Source: Firmicutes bacterium UBA4882
Lineage (GTDB): Bacteria; Bacillota; UBA4882
DNA length: 32,614 bases
Assembly: GCA_002399265.1 (NCBI GenBank)
Contig: DHDG01000042.1
Location: 41,609 to 74,222 of the forward strand
Direction of reading: 5' to 3'
This document shows, one piece after another, positions 21,752 to 29,745 of the stretch. The notes beneath the pieces are model-generated. The model saw nothing but the letters and a program-made list of their open reading frames with translations. It did no database searches and was not told the DNA's origin. The translations under genes were made by a program, and so were the position numbers. The number at the start of each line of letters is the position of its first letter. Positions within the stretch are counted from its first letter, which is position 1.

Positions 21752-22285
21752 TCAGTAGGTTTCAACAAATATTTCGTAATAGGCTCTCGGGTGAGCACAG
21801 GCCGGGCAGATCGCCGGGGCTTCATCGCCATCATGGATATAACCGCAATTGAGGCATTTCCAGCGCACCGGATGATCCTTCTTAAATACCGAATTCTTGT
21901 TGATGTTATCCAGTAGTTTCAAGAATCTCTTTTCGTGCTGCTCCTCTACTTCTCCAATCTCCCTGAAAACATCAGCGATTTCGGTAAAGCCTTCCTGACG
22001 GGCTATTTTTTCAAATTCCAAATACATCTCGGTGTACTCATAGTTTTCGCCCTTAGCTGCGTCCTTAAGATTAGCTGTGGTCTCGCCGATGCCGTTCAGG
22101 AATTTGAACAACCTTTTCGCATGCTCTTTTTCATTATCTGCGGTTTCAATGAAGATGTTCGCGATTTGTTCGTAGCCTTCTTTTCTGGCTGCAGAGGCAT
22201 AATAGGTGTACTTATTACGCGCCTGCGATTCACCGGCAAATGCGCTCATCAGATTTTTTTCAGTTTTGCTTCCCTTAAGATCCAT
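21752..22285 (-). CDS. rbr: Rubrerythrin
   Basis: Rubrerythrin reduces hydrogen peroxide in anaerobes. The ferritin-like diiron domain has the expected Glu sites: LMSAFAGESQARNKY, ETADNEKEHAKRLF, and EIGEVEEQHEKRFL with its ExxH. The C-terminal rubredoxin domain has C-x2-C (WKCLNCGYIHDG) and C-x2-C (ICPACAHPRAYYE) 12 residues apart. Length 177 is normal. AAGGAGG lies ten bases before the ATG. Upstream by 96 bases lies the MarR gene on the same strand, so rbr may be transcribed with it or from its own promoter; I see no certain PerR box. Confidence 0.95.
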   Translation of the reverse strand: MDLKGSKTEKNLMSAFAGESQARNKYTYYASAARKEGYEQIANIFIETADNEKEHAKRLFKFLNGIGETTANLKDAAKGENYEYTEMYLEFEKIARQEGFTEIADVFREIGEVEEQHEKRFLKLLDNINKNSVFKKDHPVRWKCLNCGYIHDGDEAPAICPACAHPRAYYEIFVETY

Positions 22286-22381
22286 CGATTCAATTCCTCC
22301 TTTTTCTTAGTGCACAGTTTATTCTTATCTATATTAGCCGCATTTAGCACGGCCTAACAGCCCCTTCAAGCAAACTGCCAA

Positions 22382-22930
22382 TCATACATTTTTCTTTGAT
22401 GAACCTGTCAAATAACAATACTGTAAGTTACCCAGACAATCTTCCACATGTTCGCAGCCACAGCGCAGACAAATCCGGTCGATTTGCTCGGGAGTCAGTA
22501 AGGCTGCTTTCAGAAACCCACTCATGCCGCGCTGCAACGCCTCGGCTTCACTGGGATTCATCCGGGCAATGACGGCATTGAAATACTCCTTTTCGGCGTC
22601 AGAAAACCGTGTTGCCAGCTTCTGCCCTTTAGCACTCAGCCGTAAACGCATCGCCCGGCGGTCAGCCGGATCAGTTCCTCTGATCACCAGTACCTTCTTT
22701 TCAAGGCGATCAATTAATTTGGTAACCGCCGCATTGCTGATCTGTAATGCCTCCGCCAATTCTCCGGCAGTCGGACAGTTGTGCAACCGGATGTACCTGA
22801 GGGCATGGTATTGTGTCGTGGTCATTCCTTCGCCATCTGAATCCAGACTATGCATGGCTACTTCGGTAACCAGTGACGTCACCGCGGCCCCGAATAACTT
22901 TGTGGTAAGTATAATTGCTGCATCCGGCAC
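22382..22930 (-). CDS. MarR-type regulator with Cys-rich C-terminal tail
   Basis: This winged-helix regulator has the recognition region CPTAGELAEALQISNAAVTK (residues 52-71) and the wing DPADRRAMRLRLSAKG (88-102), as in MarR proteins. After the dimerisation helix it carries an added tail with Cys154, Cys157, Cys159, Cys165 and Cys172 (pattern C-x2-C-x-C-x5-C-x6-C), enough to bind a metal or an iron-sulfur cluster or to form disulfides. GTG 22930 follows GAGG by eight bases. The strong promoter at 22963-22991 lies just upstream and may be autoregulated. Neighbours (rubrerythrin, rubredoxin-like, OsmC) suggest control of oxidative-stress genes, which is inference. Confidence 0.85.
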   Translation of the reverse strand: MPDAAIILTTKLFGAAVTSLVTEVAMHSLDSDGEGMTTTQYHALRYIRLHNCPTAGELAEALQISNAAVTKLIDRLEKKVLVIRGTDPADRRAMRLRLSAKGQKLATRFSDAEKEYFNAVIARMNPSEAEALQRGMSGFLKAALLTPEQIDRICLRCGCEHVEDCLGNLQYCYLTGSSKKNV

Positions 22931-22962
22931 ATTACACGCCTCACAATCTTTAACATGGTTTA

Positions 22963-22991
22963 ATTTTAGTATAGTTTACGTTAAGTGTCAA
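22963..22991 (-). promoter_or_regulatory. Consensus promoter of the MarR gene
   Basis: On the minus strand TTGACA (22991-22986) and TAAAAT (22968-22963) are 17 bases apart. The sequence CGTTAA occurs on both sides of the -35 (about 22979-22984 and 23000-23005), which could be operator half-sites. The spacer is AT-rich. Confidence 0.85.
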
Positions 22992-23009
22992 TAGCTTTTC
23001 GTTAAATTT

Positions 23010-23045
23010 CCCAAAATAAACCCCCTTCTAAAAAGAGAAGGGGGT
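23010..23045 (-). terminator. Terminator of the osmC-like gene
   Basis: Perfect arms ACCCCCTTCT (23020-23029) and AGAAGGGGGT (23036-23045) enclose a 6-base A-rich loop. On the minus strand the stem is followed by TTATTTTGG. It lies 84 bases after the OsmC stop and upstream of the MarR promoter. Confidence 0.82.
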
Positions 23046-23128
23046 AACGAGAGACGGCGGCCGCGGCAGCCATTTCTCTGTGATAATAGTATTACCCGAA
23101 ATATCAACGGTAATGACAGAAATCCTCA

Positions 23129-23575
23129 TCACCCATGCTTTATTTCATAATCGGCCTTTACGTTCACCCCTTTTAGGGTATCTGATACCGGACATACAGT
23201 TTTGATCATCTGGATCATTTTCTCCAGGTTTTCCTGAGGAGATTTGCTGGTGATCTTCATCACAGCCCGAATTCCCTGAAACCCGGTTCTGACATTCTTG
23301 TTCTTACCCATAAATCCGTCCGGATCCAGATCACCTTCCAGGTCTACCTCAAATGCAGTTAAATCAACCCGGGCAGCCTTGGAAAATGCCCCGGCGCAAA
23401 TGCACAGACATCCTCCCAATGCGCATAAGAGCAGCTCCACGGGGTTCATTGCCTGATCTGTGCCTCCCATTGTTTCGGGCTCATCCATTTGTACCTTGAA
23501 GCCGCGTACCGTTGCTTCGCAAAGCAGTCTGCCGGGCTGCAGCTGGACATTGGACTTAAATGCCTCTACAGTCAT
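23129..23575 (-). CDS. OsmC/Ohr family protein
   Basis: OsmC-family proteins reduce organic hydroperoxides through two cysteines. The two expected positions are Cys56 in LLLCALGGCLCIC and Cys128 in IKTVCPVSDTL. Cys51, Cys58 and Cys60 are extra, so the first site is unusually Cys-rich. Length 148 is normal. GGAGG lies 12 bases before the ATG. The ATG overlaps the stop of a small upstream frame (ATGA at 23575-23572). A terminator follows at 23045. Together with rubrerythrin it makes a peroxide-defence cluster. Some OsmC-like proteins have no peroxidase role, so the exact substrate is not settled. Confidence 0.88.
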   Translation of the reverse strand: MTVEAFKSNVQLQPGRLLCEATVRGFKVQMDEPETMGGTDQAMNPVELLLCALGGCLCICAGAFSKAARVDLTAFEVDLEGDLDPDGFMGKNKNVRTGFQGIRAVMKITSKSPQENLEKMIQMIKTVCPVSDTLKGVNVKADYEIKHG

Positions 23576-23661
23576 GCTCTTTTTTCGCCTCCACCGCTAG
23601 TATGCGTTATCGACAGAATATTAAAGCTGTGTAATGCCATTAGCAATCTTACCGCCTTCAT
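23572..23661 (-). CDS. Possible 29-residue leader peptide of osmC
   Basis: ATG 23661 follows GGGAGGGAGG by four bases and opens a 29-residue frame that ends at a TGA overlapping the osmC start (ATGA). The product is basic and hydrophobic in its first half (MKAVRLLMALHSF) and ends SGGGEKRA. The strong ribosome site and the 4-base overlap argue for translation and coupling to osmC. There is no recognisable motif, and the osmC gene has its own ribosome site inside this frame. It may be a leader peptide, or the signal may be accidental. Confidence 0.4.
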   Translation of the reverse strand: MKAVRLLMALHSFNILSITHTSGGGEKRA

Positions 23662-23833
23662 AATTCCTCCCTCCCTTGGTAGTGACGTGTCAAAAACGGT
23701 TTTTTTCGCGATGGTTAAAGGTTTGTGAAGGAATTCGCGCAACAAAGACGAACCATAAGACGAACAATTAAATCATGAAGAGCAAGAATTATACACATCA
23801 AGCTCAAGAGTTTGAACATCGGAGGAGATAAAC

Positions 23834-24994
23834 TTGTCCGACATCGTAATAAAAGAAGTTAAATCGAAAAAGGATCAAAAACAATTCATCATGTTGCCCT
23901 GGTCACTCTATAAAGGCGACCCGTTCTGGGTACCGCCTCTCATTTCGGACATGAAAGCTACCCTTAATCCGGCCAAAAACGCCCTCCTCAATTTGGGGCC
24001 TTACGCCTACTTCTTGGCTTTCAGAGATGGCAAACCGGTTGGCCGCCTGGGCGTCGGGGCAGATGACCGCCTCAACGCTGCGAAAAACCGACGTGAAGGT
24101 TACTTTACACTCTTTGAGAGCATTGGCGATTACAGCGTAGCAAAAGCCCTATTTGACAAAGCATTGAGCTGGCTGGCTGAAAGAGGTTACGATGCTGTTA
24201 CCGGCCCCCAATCCCCGTCGAATGGTGATGATTACCGTGGTCTGCTGGTAAAGGGCTTTGGCTCCCAGCCAGTCCTAATGGATTCATATAACCCGCCGTT
24301 CTATGCGGATTACCTCGAAAAATACGGCTTTGCGAAGCAATTTGACCGGTTGGCTTTTTACTACGACTTGCGCAGCAACGTCACGGAACGCTTTGAACGG
24401 GGCGTTCAATATGCCATGAAACGTTACGCATTCCATTGTGATCAACTGGATAAGAAGAATATTGATTGTGCTCTGAAAGATGTCAAGCAGATTATTGATG
24501 AGGCCCATCCTGAATGGCCGGACATGATCCCGCCATCTTGGGAAGAGATTCACGCGGAAGCTGATAAACTGGTTCAACTGGCTGTGCCGGAGTTGGTATG
24601 GTTTGCCAGAACAAACGAGGCCAATCGCCCGATCGGCTTTGTCATGGCAATGCCTGACTATAATCAGGTCTTGAAAAAGATGAATGGCCGCTTGTTCCCT
24701 ACCGGGGCGATCAAGTATATCTGGTACAAGCGGCGCATTACGGGTGCCCGCAGCTTCATTATGTTTGTCTCACCCGATTATCAGAAAAAGGGTGTTTCGG
24801 GAGCGCTTTACATGCACGCACTCAAGGCCGCGCTGGCTAAGGGATATGTCTATGGCGAGGGCGGAACGATCCACGAATTTAACGACAAGATGGTCCGCGA
24901 TGCTATTGGGGCTGGCGGGGATCATTACAAAACTTACCGCGTCTATATTAAGCAGCTTACCCAAGAACAATCCGATCCCGCCGCTAACGAGTAA
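23834..24994 (+). CDS. GNAT-fold acetyltransferase-like protein
   Basis: This 386-residue protein has features of the GNAT superfamily: a first region with YFLAFRDGKPVGRLGVGAD, typical of the strand before the acetyl-CoA loop, and GFGSQPVLMDSYNPPFYADY followed by EKYGFAKQFD. A second half contains RSFIMFVSPDYQKKGVSGAL, a good match to the acyl-CoA pyrophosphate loop region of GNATs. It belongs to a group of long, uncharacterised bacterial proteins; the acceptor is not known. Start TTG 23834 follows GGAGGAG by six bases. It forms its own unit ending at the terminator 25036-25069. The 258-base gap upstream holds the small osmC leader frame on the opposite strand and no clear promoter. Confidence 0.7.
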   Translation: MSDIVIKEVKSKKDQKQFIMLPWSLYKGDPFWVPPLISDMKATLNPAKNALLNLGPYAYFLAFRDGKPVGRLGVGADDRLNAAKNRREGYFTLFESIGDYSVAKALFDKALSWLAERGYDAVTGPQSPSNGDDYRGLLVKGFGSQPVLMDSYNPPFYADYLEKYGFAKQFDRLAFYYDLRSNVTERFERGVQYAMKRYAFHCDQLDKKNIDCALKDVKQIIDEAHPEWPDMIPPSWEEIHAEADKLVQLAVPELVWFARTNEANRPIGFVMAMPDYNQVLKKMNGRLFPTGAIKYIWYKRRITGARSFIMFVSPDYQKKGVSGALYMHALKAALAKGYVYGEGGTIHEFNDKMVRDAIGAGGDHYKTYRVYIKQLTQEQSDPAANE

Positions 24995-25035
24995 TCCCCC
25001 AGATAAGTGCCTTTATAAATAATATAGATGTTTTA

Positions 25036-25069
25036 AGACCGGCCTTGTTGCTAAGGCCGGTCTCTTATT
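25036..25069 (+). terminator. Terminator of the GNAT-like gene
   Basis: Perfect arms AGACCGGCCTT (25036-25046) and AAGGCCGGTCT (25053-25063) enclose a 6-base loop and are followed by CTTATT. It lies between convergent genes and may also slow transcription from the SPOCS gene. Confidence 0.82.
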
Positions 25070-25100
25070 GATCCATTATTACTGCTTATGGTTATGACTG

Positions 25101-25538
25101 CTACCTAAAAACCACGGTGCCTGGAGGCCGCGCCTCAAACAACGGGCTAAACGGCTGTGGCGTCGGCAAAGGGAGCACCCCTGCGGTCTCAACTTCCAGC
25201 TCGAAGACGACAACCTGTCGGATCAGCTGATCAGCGACAAACTGGACTGTAATTCCTTCGATTTCAGCTCTGATCACGCGGCAGGCCTCTCCGGGGACTG
25301 CACCGGGCACCGGCACAGCAGCACTGAAAGGCAACGCCGCTACTTGCACAACGACCATATCAGTAGCCAAAGCCACCTGCCTGATTGTTTCAAGGATTAC
25401 ACCGCTGACCAGAACCTGATTTGCCAACGTTTGGCAAGTCAAATTGATAATATTTGCTGTGATGCTTGCGACCTTGAGAGCTGGAACCGCCAGTGAGACA
25501 ATTACGTCGATCAGTACTTGTGTGGATCCTACTGGCAT
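25101..25538 (-). CDS. SPOCS (DUF3794) domain protein
   Basis: The middle of this 145-residue protein follows the SPOCS pattern: IINLTCQTLANQVLVSGVI, a strand-rich stretch, then LPFSAAVPVPGAVPGEACRV and a final VIRAEIEGITVQF. SPOCS domains occur in spore-coat morphogenetic proteins such as SpoVID and in related spore-forming Firmicutes proteins. There is no signal peptide and no added LysM domain. The Pro-rich C-terminus (LPLPTPQPF) looks like a tail or linker. AAAGGTG lies five bases before ATG 25538. Presence of the gene supports a spore-forming host; a coat role is inferred from the family. Confidence 0.75.
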   Translation of the reverse strand: MPVGSTQVLIDVIVSLAVPALKVASITANIINLTCQTLANQVLVSGVILETIRQVALATDMVVVQVAALPFSAAVPVPGAVPGEACRVIRAEIEGITVQFVADQLIRQVVVFELEVETAGVLPLPTPQPFSPLFEARPPGTVVFR

Positions 25539-25656
25539 CTTATCACCTTTGCCCGGGTTTGGTTTTGCAGAAACAGAAATAGCAGTCGGTTTTCTTTTCC
25601 GGGCTGGTACATTCTATTGTCCGCTAAGGCCTACTGATCAGTGCCCCTGACACATT

Positions 25657-27048
25657 CTAAGGCTGCCATGCCAAGTCCACTTCGGCAATTTTTGCCAGCC
25701 CGGGATGGATCGAGCAGAGATCCTTTTTATTAATTTGATTAATATGGCACCGCCCCATTGCCGCCGCAAGTGACTGCATTTCCGCATTACAGCTGCGTAG
25801 AAAATTGGCAAGCGATTTGGCCCCTGCCTCAATATCAAATTGCTCACGACTACGTCCCGCGTTAAAAATCAGACCGGTGGGAGGCTCCCAGGGGAGTACC
25901 TTTCCGGATTGGGTATGCACCAAGGCAACCAAGGCCGCAGTTCCGATAAACACTGCGTCCGCTCCCAAGGCCAGCGCCTTTAGGAACTGCCCCGGTTCAA
26001 CCAGTCCACCGCCAACCAACAATGAAATCTTTCCGCGCAGCTTGTGCAAGTCAAAGTAGTGCGCCGCTCTAATGACGGCTGGCAACGTTGGTAGACCCAA
26101 ATTATCAAGCAGCGAGGCTGCACTGCCATGTGTCCCGCCTTCTGCCCCGCAGATGGCGATAGCGTCCACGCCCGCATCTACAAAAATATCCAATTCTTGC
26201 TCCAAATAGTGGGTGGCTCCGATCTTAACCCCGATTGGAACCCCGCCAGTAATGCTGCGCAACTTATTGACCAGTTTCTTCAGGTCCGTGGCATTCTCAA
26301 TACCAGAGAAGCGACGCGGCATTTTATACTCCTCGCCAGGCTGAACTCCAATTAATTCTGCGAATCGTGGGTCATCCCTGGTCGTTTCCGAGCTAATCTG
26401 CACAGCAGTCCCACCAATCGAACCTCTCCCGAAAGCTATTTCGATCATATCGGCCTGCCGGATAATCTCTTCGTCATGTGCCCACTGGCCTTTTGAATAC
26501 TGCAGCACCAGTTTGTCAGCGGCAGCCCTTTCTTCTTTTAAGAAGGGACCGTGCCCGGTATTAGCACAGGTTCCAACTGCTGAGGCGGCTTTGGCCAGCG
26601 CTACTTTTACCGCAGGACTCAAGGCATTACAATAGGCCATGCCCCCGATCATCACCGGCAACTGCAGCGTCAGGGGGCGTCTGGCTTTCGGACCGATCAC
26701 AACATCCGTCCCAGCACTGAGCCCGTCTGCTAGTGGCATTCGAGATAAATACACCGGATTGAAAAAAAGATACTCCCATTTGGAAAAGCGTAGCGCAGTA
26801 CCAAATGGCCGTTCGAGACTCTTTCCTGAGGCAGAACGCAATTCGCATTCCAAAAGTAACTGAGGTGTGAGTTTAAAAATGACAGCATACATTTCAGCCA
26901 AATTTTCGACATAGTTGTCGGTCATCAGAACCTTTGTGAAATTAGCAAAAAAGAATTTGATGATCTGTCGGCGCAACAATAGCAGAGATACCGCCATTAG
27001 TATCAGAATTACCACCCATGCCAATAGTGCTGCCCAGAATGCATGCAT
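25657..27048 (-). CDS. Membrane-anchored FMN-binding glutamate synthase-like protein
   Basis: The protein carries the FMN-binding synthase domain of glutamate synthase large subunits (PF01645) behind one N-terminal membrane helix (about residues 3-25). Characteristic blocks are PVMIGGMAYCNALSP, CANTGHGPFLKEER, GVKIGATHYLEQELDIF and AICGAEGGTHGSA, then LGADAVFIGTAALVAL of the FMN-phosphate site. There is no glutaminase domain and no clear 3Fe-4S cysteine set, so it is not a classical GltB. The natural acceptor is unknown. ATG 27048 is chosen because GGAGG at 27060-27056 is seven bases upstream; the frame is open to 27090 but without a ribosome site. It diverges from the glycosyltransferase gene. 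Confidence 0.85.
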   Translation of the reverse strand: MHAFWAALLAWVVILILMAVSLLLLRRQIIKFFFANFTKVLMTDNYVENLAEMYAVIFKLTPQLLLECELRSASGKSLERPFGTALRFSKWEYLFFNPVYLSRMPLADGLSAGTDVVIGPKARRPLTLQLPVMIGGMAYCNALSPAVKVALAKAASAVGTCANTGHGPFLKEERAAADKLVLQYSKGQWAHDEEIIRQADMIEIAFGRGSIGGTAVQISSETTRDDPRFAELIGVQPGEEYKMPRRFSGIENATDLKKLVNKLRSITGGVPIGVKIGATHYLEQELDIFVDAGVDAIAICGAEGGTHGSAASLLDNLGLPTLPAVIRAAHYFDLHKLRGKISLLVGGGLVEPGQFLKALALGADAVFIGTAALVALVHTQSGKVLPWEPPTGLIFNAGRSREQFDIEAGAKSLANFLRSCNAEMQSLAAAMGRCHINQINKKDLCSIHPGLAKIAEVDLAWQP

Positions 27049-27209
27049 CGCAAGACCTCCAGTATGATTATGATTGTTCTTCAAGGCCACGATCGCCTGC
27101 CATTATCCTTTGCCAAGACTGCTATCCTAATTCTCGGTACCAGATGACACTGCCCATGAATATGCTAATCCAGGCAAAAACTCTCCCGCCGAGAGATCAG
27201 GAGGCCGTT

Positions 27210-28139
27210 ATGCCAGCAAATCATTCAAATCATTCAGGATCTAATCCTACTGTCAGCATTATCATTCCGTGCCGTAACGAGTTGGGCCACTTGCAGTCCA
27301 CTGTAGATTCAATGTTGGCTGCAGGCGGCTTGGCAGATACCGAGATTATTGTCGTTGATGATGGCTCAGAAGATGGTTCCGCCGGATTCCTGACCAATCC
27401 GGACAGTATTTACCGCGATGTCAAACTAATTAAGACCGAAAATCTAGGGGCCGCGCGCACCAGAAACCTGGGAGCAGATTATGCGTTCGGCGACATTCTG
27501 GTTTTTTGCGATGCCCACATTCGCGTTCCGCCAGGATGGACCGATACGCTGGCCAGTGCGATGGCCAGCCCTGAAGTCAGTGCCTTATGTCCTGCGATCG
27601 CCTCCATGGATCGGCCGCAGGATGCCGGATATGGCGCTACGTGGGATTCCAGCCTGGCCTTTTCCTGGCTTCCCCGCCCCATGGGATATGGGGGCGGCGG
27701 CCATCCTGTTGCTGTTCCGATAGCGCCTGGCGGCTGTCTGGCTGTTAAGAGAGAGGCTTTTACGCATGTCGGGGGTTTTCAACATAACTTCCGAGTTTGG
27801 GGATTCGATGATCAGGAATTTTCGATGCGCCTGTGGCTATTCGGTTTTGAGGTGTACGTCCACCCAGACGTGCAGATATTGCATTATTTTCGGCCCAGAC
27901 ATCCCTATGCAGTATCCTACCGTCATGTTGATTACAATATGCTCTGGATGGCGTTCACCCATTTTAACCAGGAGCGCTTCGCGAAAACAATAGCCCTGGC
28001 GTCGGCCAGGGCTGGTTATCTGGAGATTTTAGCGGAGGTTACAATGGCGGAGGCTGCCTGGGAACAGCGTCGCAACTATCTCACGAACCGGACCCATGAC
28101 GATAATTGGTTTATGCAGCGTTTTGGAATACCGTTTTAA
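27210..28139 (+). CDS. Family 2 glycosyltransferase
   Basis: This GT-A fold enzyme transfers a sugar from a nucleotide sugar. Motifs are VSIIIPCRNELGHLQ, IIVVDDGSEDGS (nucleotide-binding Asp pair), the D-x-H metal motif in FCDAHIRVPPGW, GGCLAVKREAF, and WGFDDQEFSMRLW, the catalytic/acceptor motif also seen in polypeptide GalNAc-transferase-like members. There is no membrane helix. ATG 27210 is chosen because AGGAGG lies at 27199-27204, five bases upstream, giving 309 residues; the longer frame from 27018 would overlap the divergent gene. A bidirectional terminator follows at 28156. The acceptor (polysaccharide, glycoprotein or spore glycan) cannot be told. Confidence 0.88.
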   Translation: MPANHSNHSGSNPTVSIIIPCRNELGHLQSTVDSMLAAGGLADTEIIVVDDGSEDGSAGFLTNPDSIYRDVKLIKTENLGAARTRNLGADYAFGDILVFCDAHIRVPPGWTDTLASAMASPEVSALCPAIASMDRPQDAGYGATWDSSLAFSWLPRPMGYGGGGHPVAVPIAPGGCLAVKREAFTHVGGFQHNFRVWGFDDQEFSMRLWLFGFEVYVHPDVQILHYFRPRHPYAVSYRHVDYNMLWMAFTHFNQERFAKTIALASARAGYLEILAEVTMAEAAWEQRRNYLTNRTHDDNWFMQRFGIPF

Positions 28140-28155
28140 AGTCTGGACACGCCAT

Positions 28156-28197
28156 AAAAAGAGCGGCCTCCGTTTGTTGATGGAGACTGCTCTTTTT
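28156..28197. terminator. Bidirectional terminator
   Basis: AAAAAGAGC (28156-28164) pairs with GCTCTTTTT (28189-28197); an inner GCCTCC/GGAGAC stem extends it. There are A-rich and T-rich ends on both sides, so it serves both the glycosyltransferase (+) and the RCC1 gene (-). Confidence 0.85.
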
Positions 28198-28233
28198 CAT
28201 CCAAAATATGCCCAAATCTATGCTTTACAAAAA

Positions 28234-28932
28234 CTACTGATTCAAAAAAACTTGAACTGGCGCGGATCGGTCGGATGTCGTACCGTCCCCAAGCTGGCCA
28301 TATGCATTATATCCCCACGCCCAGACGGTGCCGTCGTCCTTTAGAGCAACGGTATGACTCAATCCTGCGGTAATGGCTGTTACATTGCTTAGACCGCTGA
28401 CTACAACGGGCGTGAGTCGAGGAGTCGACGTTGTGCCGTCCCCAAGCTGGCCCATATCATTCCGTCCCCAAGCCCAGACGGTGCCGTCGTTCTTTAGGGC
28501 AACGGTATGACTCATTCCTGCGGTAATGGCTGTTACATTGCTTAGGCCGCTGACTACAACGGGCGTGGGGCGAGGAGTCGACGTCGTATCGTCCCCAAGC
28601 TGGCCCATATCATTCCGTCCCCAAGCCCAGACGGTGCCGTCGTTCTTCAAAGCAGCGGTATAATAAAAACCTGCGATAATGGCTGATACATTACTTAGGT
28701 CGCTGACTACATCAGGCGTGAGTCGAGGAAGCGAAGTCGCACCGCCCCCAAGTTCGCCGTCTGAATTACTCCCCCAAGCCCAGACCGTGCCGTCATCCTT
28801 CAGAGCAACGGTATGAGAATAACCAGCGGTAATGGCTATTATATTACCAAGGCCACTGACTTGAACAGGCGTAATTCGATAAGTCCCCCTCGTACCGTCC
28901 CCAAGCTGGCCGTCTGTATTATCTCCCCCCAA
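28234..28932 (-). CDS. RCC1-repeat lipoprotein, C-terminal part (after frameshift)
   Basis: This frame encodes the end of RCC1 repeat 3 and repeats 4-7 of a beta-propeller, each about 51 residues with HTVALK(D/N)DGTVWAWG and GQLGDGT. It has no ribosome site or natural start; it continues the frame of the 5' part when one G is added to the G6 tract at 28925-28930, giving GTVWVWGGDNTDGQLGDG. Repeats 5 and 6 are nearly identical in DNA (153-base period). The joined protein would have seven repeats, the number of a complete RCC1 propeller, and about 467 residues. Confidence 0.8.
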   Translation of the reverse strand: MGGDNTDGQLGDGTRGTYRITPVQVSGLGNIIAITAGYSHTVALKDDGTVWAWGSNSDGELGGGATSLPRLTPDVVSDLSNVSAIIAGFYYTAALKNDGTVWAWGRNDMGQLGDDTTSTPRPTPVVVSGLSNVTAITAGMSHTVALKNDGTVWAWGRNDMGQLGDGTTSTPRLTPVVVSGLSNVTAITAGLSHTVALKDDGTVWAWGYNAYGQLGDGTTSDRSAPVQVFLNQ

Positions 28933-29636
28933 ACCCAGACAGTGCCGTCGTCCTTCAGAGCAACAGTATGATTACCACCTGAGGCAATGGCTGTTATGTT
29001 ACTTAGGCCGCCAATTTGAAACGGCGTGAGTCGATTGGTTTCCGTACCGTCCCCAAGCTGGCCGCAATCATTCCGTCCCCAAGTCCAGACGGCGCCGTCA
29101 TTCGTCAGAGCAACGGTATGAGTATTACCTCCGGTAATTGCTTTTACATTACTTAGGCCGTTGACCTGGACAGGCGTATGGCGATCAGTCGTTGTACCGT
29201 CCCCAAGCTGGCCAAATTCATTACGCCCGCACGCCCAGACAGTGCCGTTATTCTTTACTGCAAATGCGTGGGAACCTCCTGCCCCTACCTTAATCACGAC
29301 CTTCCCATCCGGCCTTGCCTTTATCGAAAGGTCTTTAGTCGCTTTAGTCACTTTGAGATTTTGGGGATCAAACACCCAGCCGGGGCTGGTAGGTGTTATT
29401 GTAACAGTACCCTGCAAACCCACCTTTACCCATTTACCTTCTGAATCAGTAACTGCAATGCCATATGAACCGCATCCCAACGTAACTCCCGATAATCCTT
29501 TGCCAGTTGCTTCATTGATAACCTGGCCGGAAACGGTAAAAGGTTTCTTGTCTTTACATCCAAACAACATTATCAATAAAGCTGATAATGCCACGACACC
29601 TACGATTCTGATAATTAAGTGCAACTTTGCTCTCAT
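28839..29636 (-). CDS. RCC1-repeat lipoprotein, N-terminal part (frameshifted)
   Basis: The start MRAKLHLIIRIVG and a hydrophobic stretch end in lipobox LMLFGC with Cys27, so the product is a surface lipoprotein. Residues about 32-105 form a carboxypeptidase-regulatory-like beta-sandwich (VSGQVINEATGKGLSGVTL). RCC1 repeats 1, 2 and half of 3 follow. The frame then runs off into about 25 unrelated residues (after GTVWVWGE) because of the G6 tract at 28925-28930. GGGGG lies nine bases before ATG 29636. As written the protein has two and a half propeller blades and could not close the propeller. Ligand unknown; such secreted RCC1 proteins may bind surface or matrix partners. Confidence 0.8.
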   Translation of the reverse strand: MRAKLHLIIRIVGVVALSALLIMLFGCKDKKPFTVSGQVINEATGKGLSGVTLGCGSYGIAVTDSEGKWVKVGLQGTVTITPTSPGWVFDPQNLKVTKATKDLSIKARPDGKVVIKVGAGGSHAFAVKNNGTVWACGRNEFGQLGDGTTTDRHTPVQVNGLSNVKAITGGNTHTVALTNDGAVWTWGRNDCGQLGDGTETNRLTPFQIGGLSNITAIASGGNHTVALKDDGTVWVWGEIIQTASLGTVRGGLIELRLFKSVALVI

Positions 29637-29745
29637 TCTTTGATACCCCCAAACCCTTTAATCCTAAAACCCGTTTATTTACAGGCAGATATTCACATTG
29701 AAGGAAGATGTTCGCTTTAAAGGGAGGGGATTCCTGCAAAGAAGT

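Noticed and set aside
28270..29230. Many CCGTCCCCAAG sequences resemble the REP-like core GGGGACGG.
   Set aside because: They are the coding sequence for the RCC1 motif GQLGDGT read on the minus strand, repeated with the 153-base protein period.
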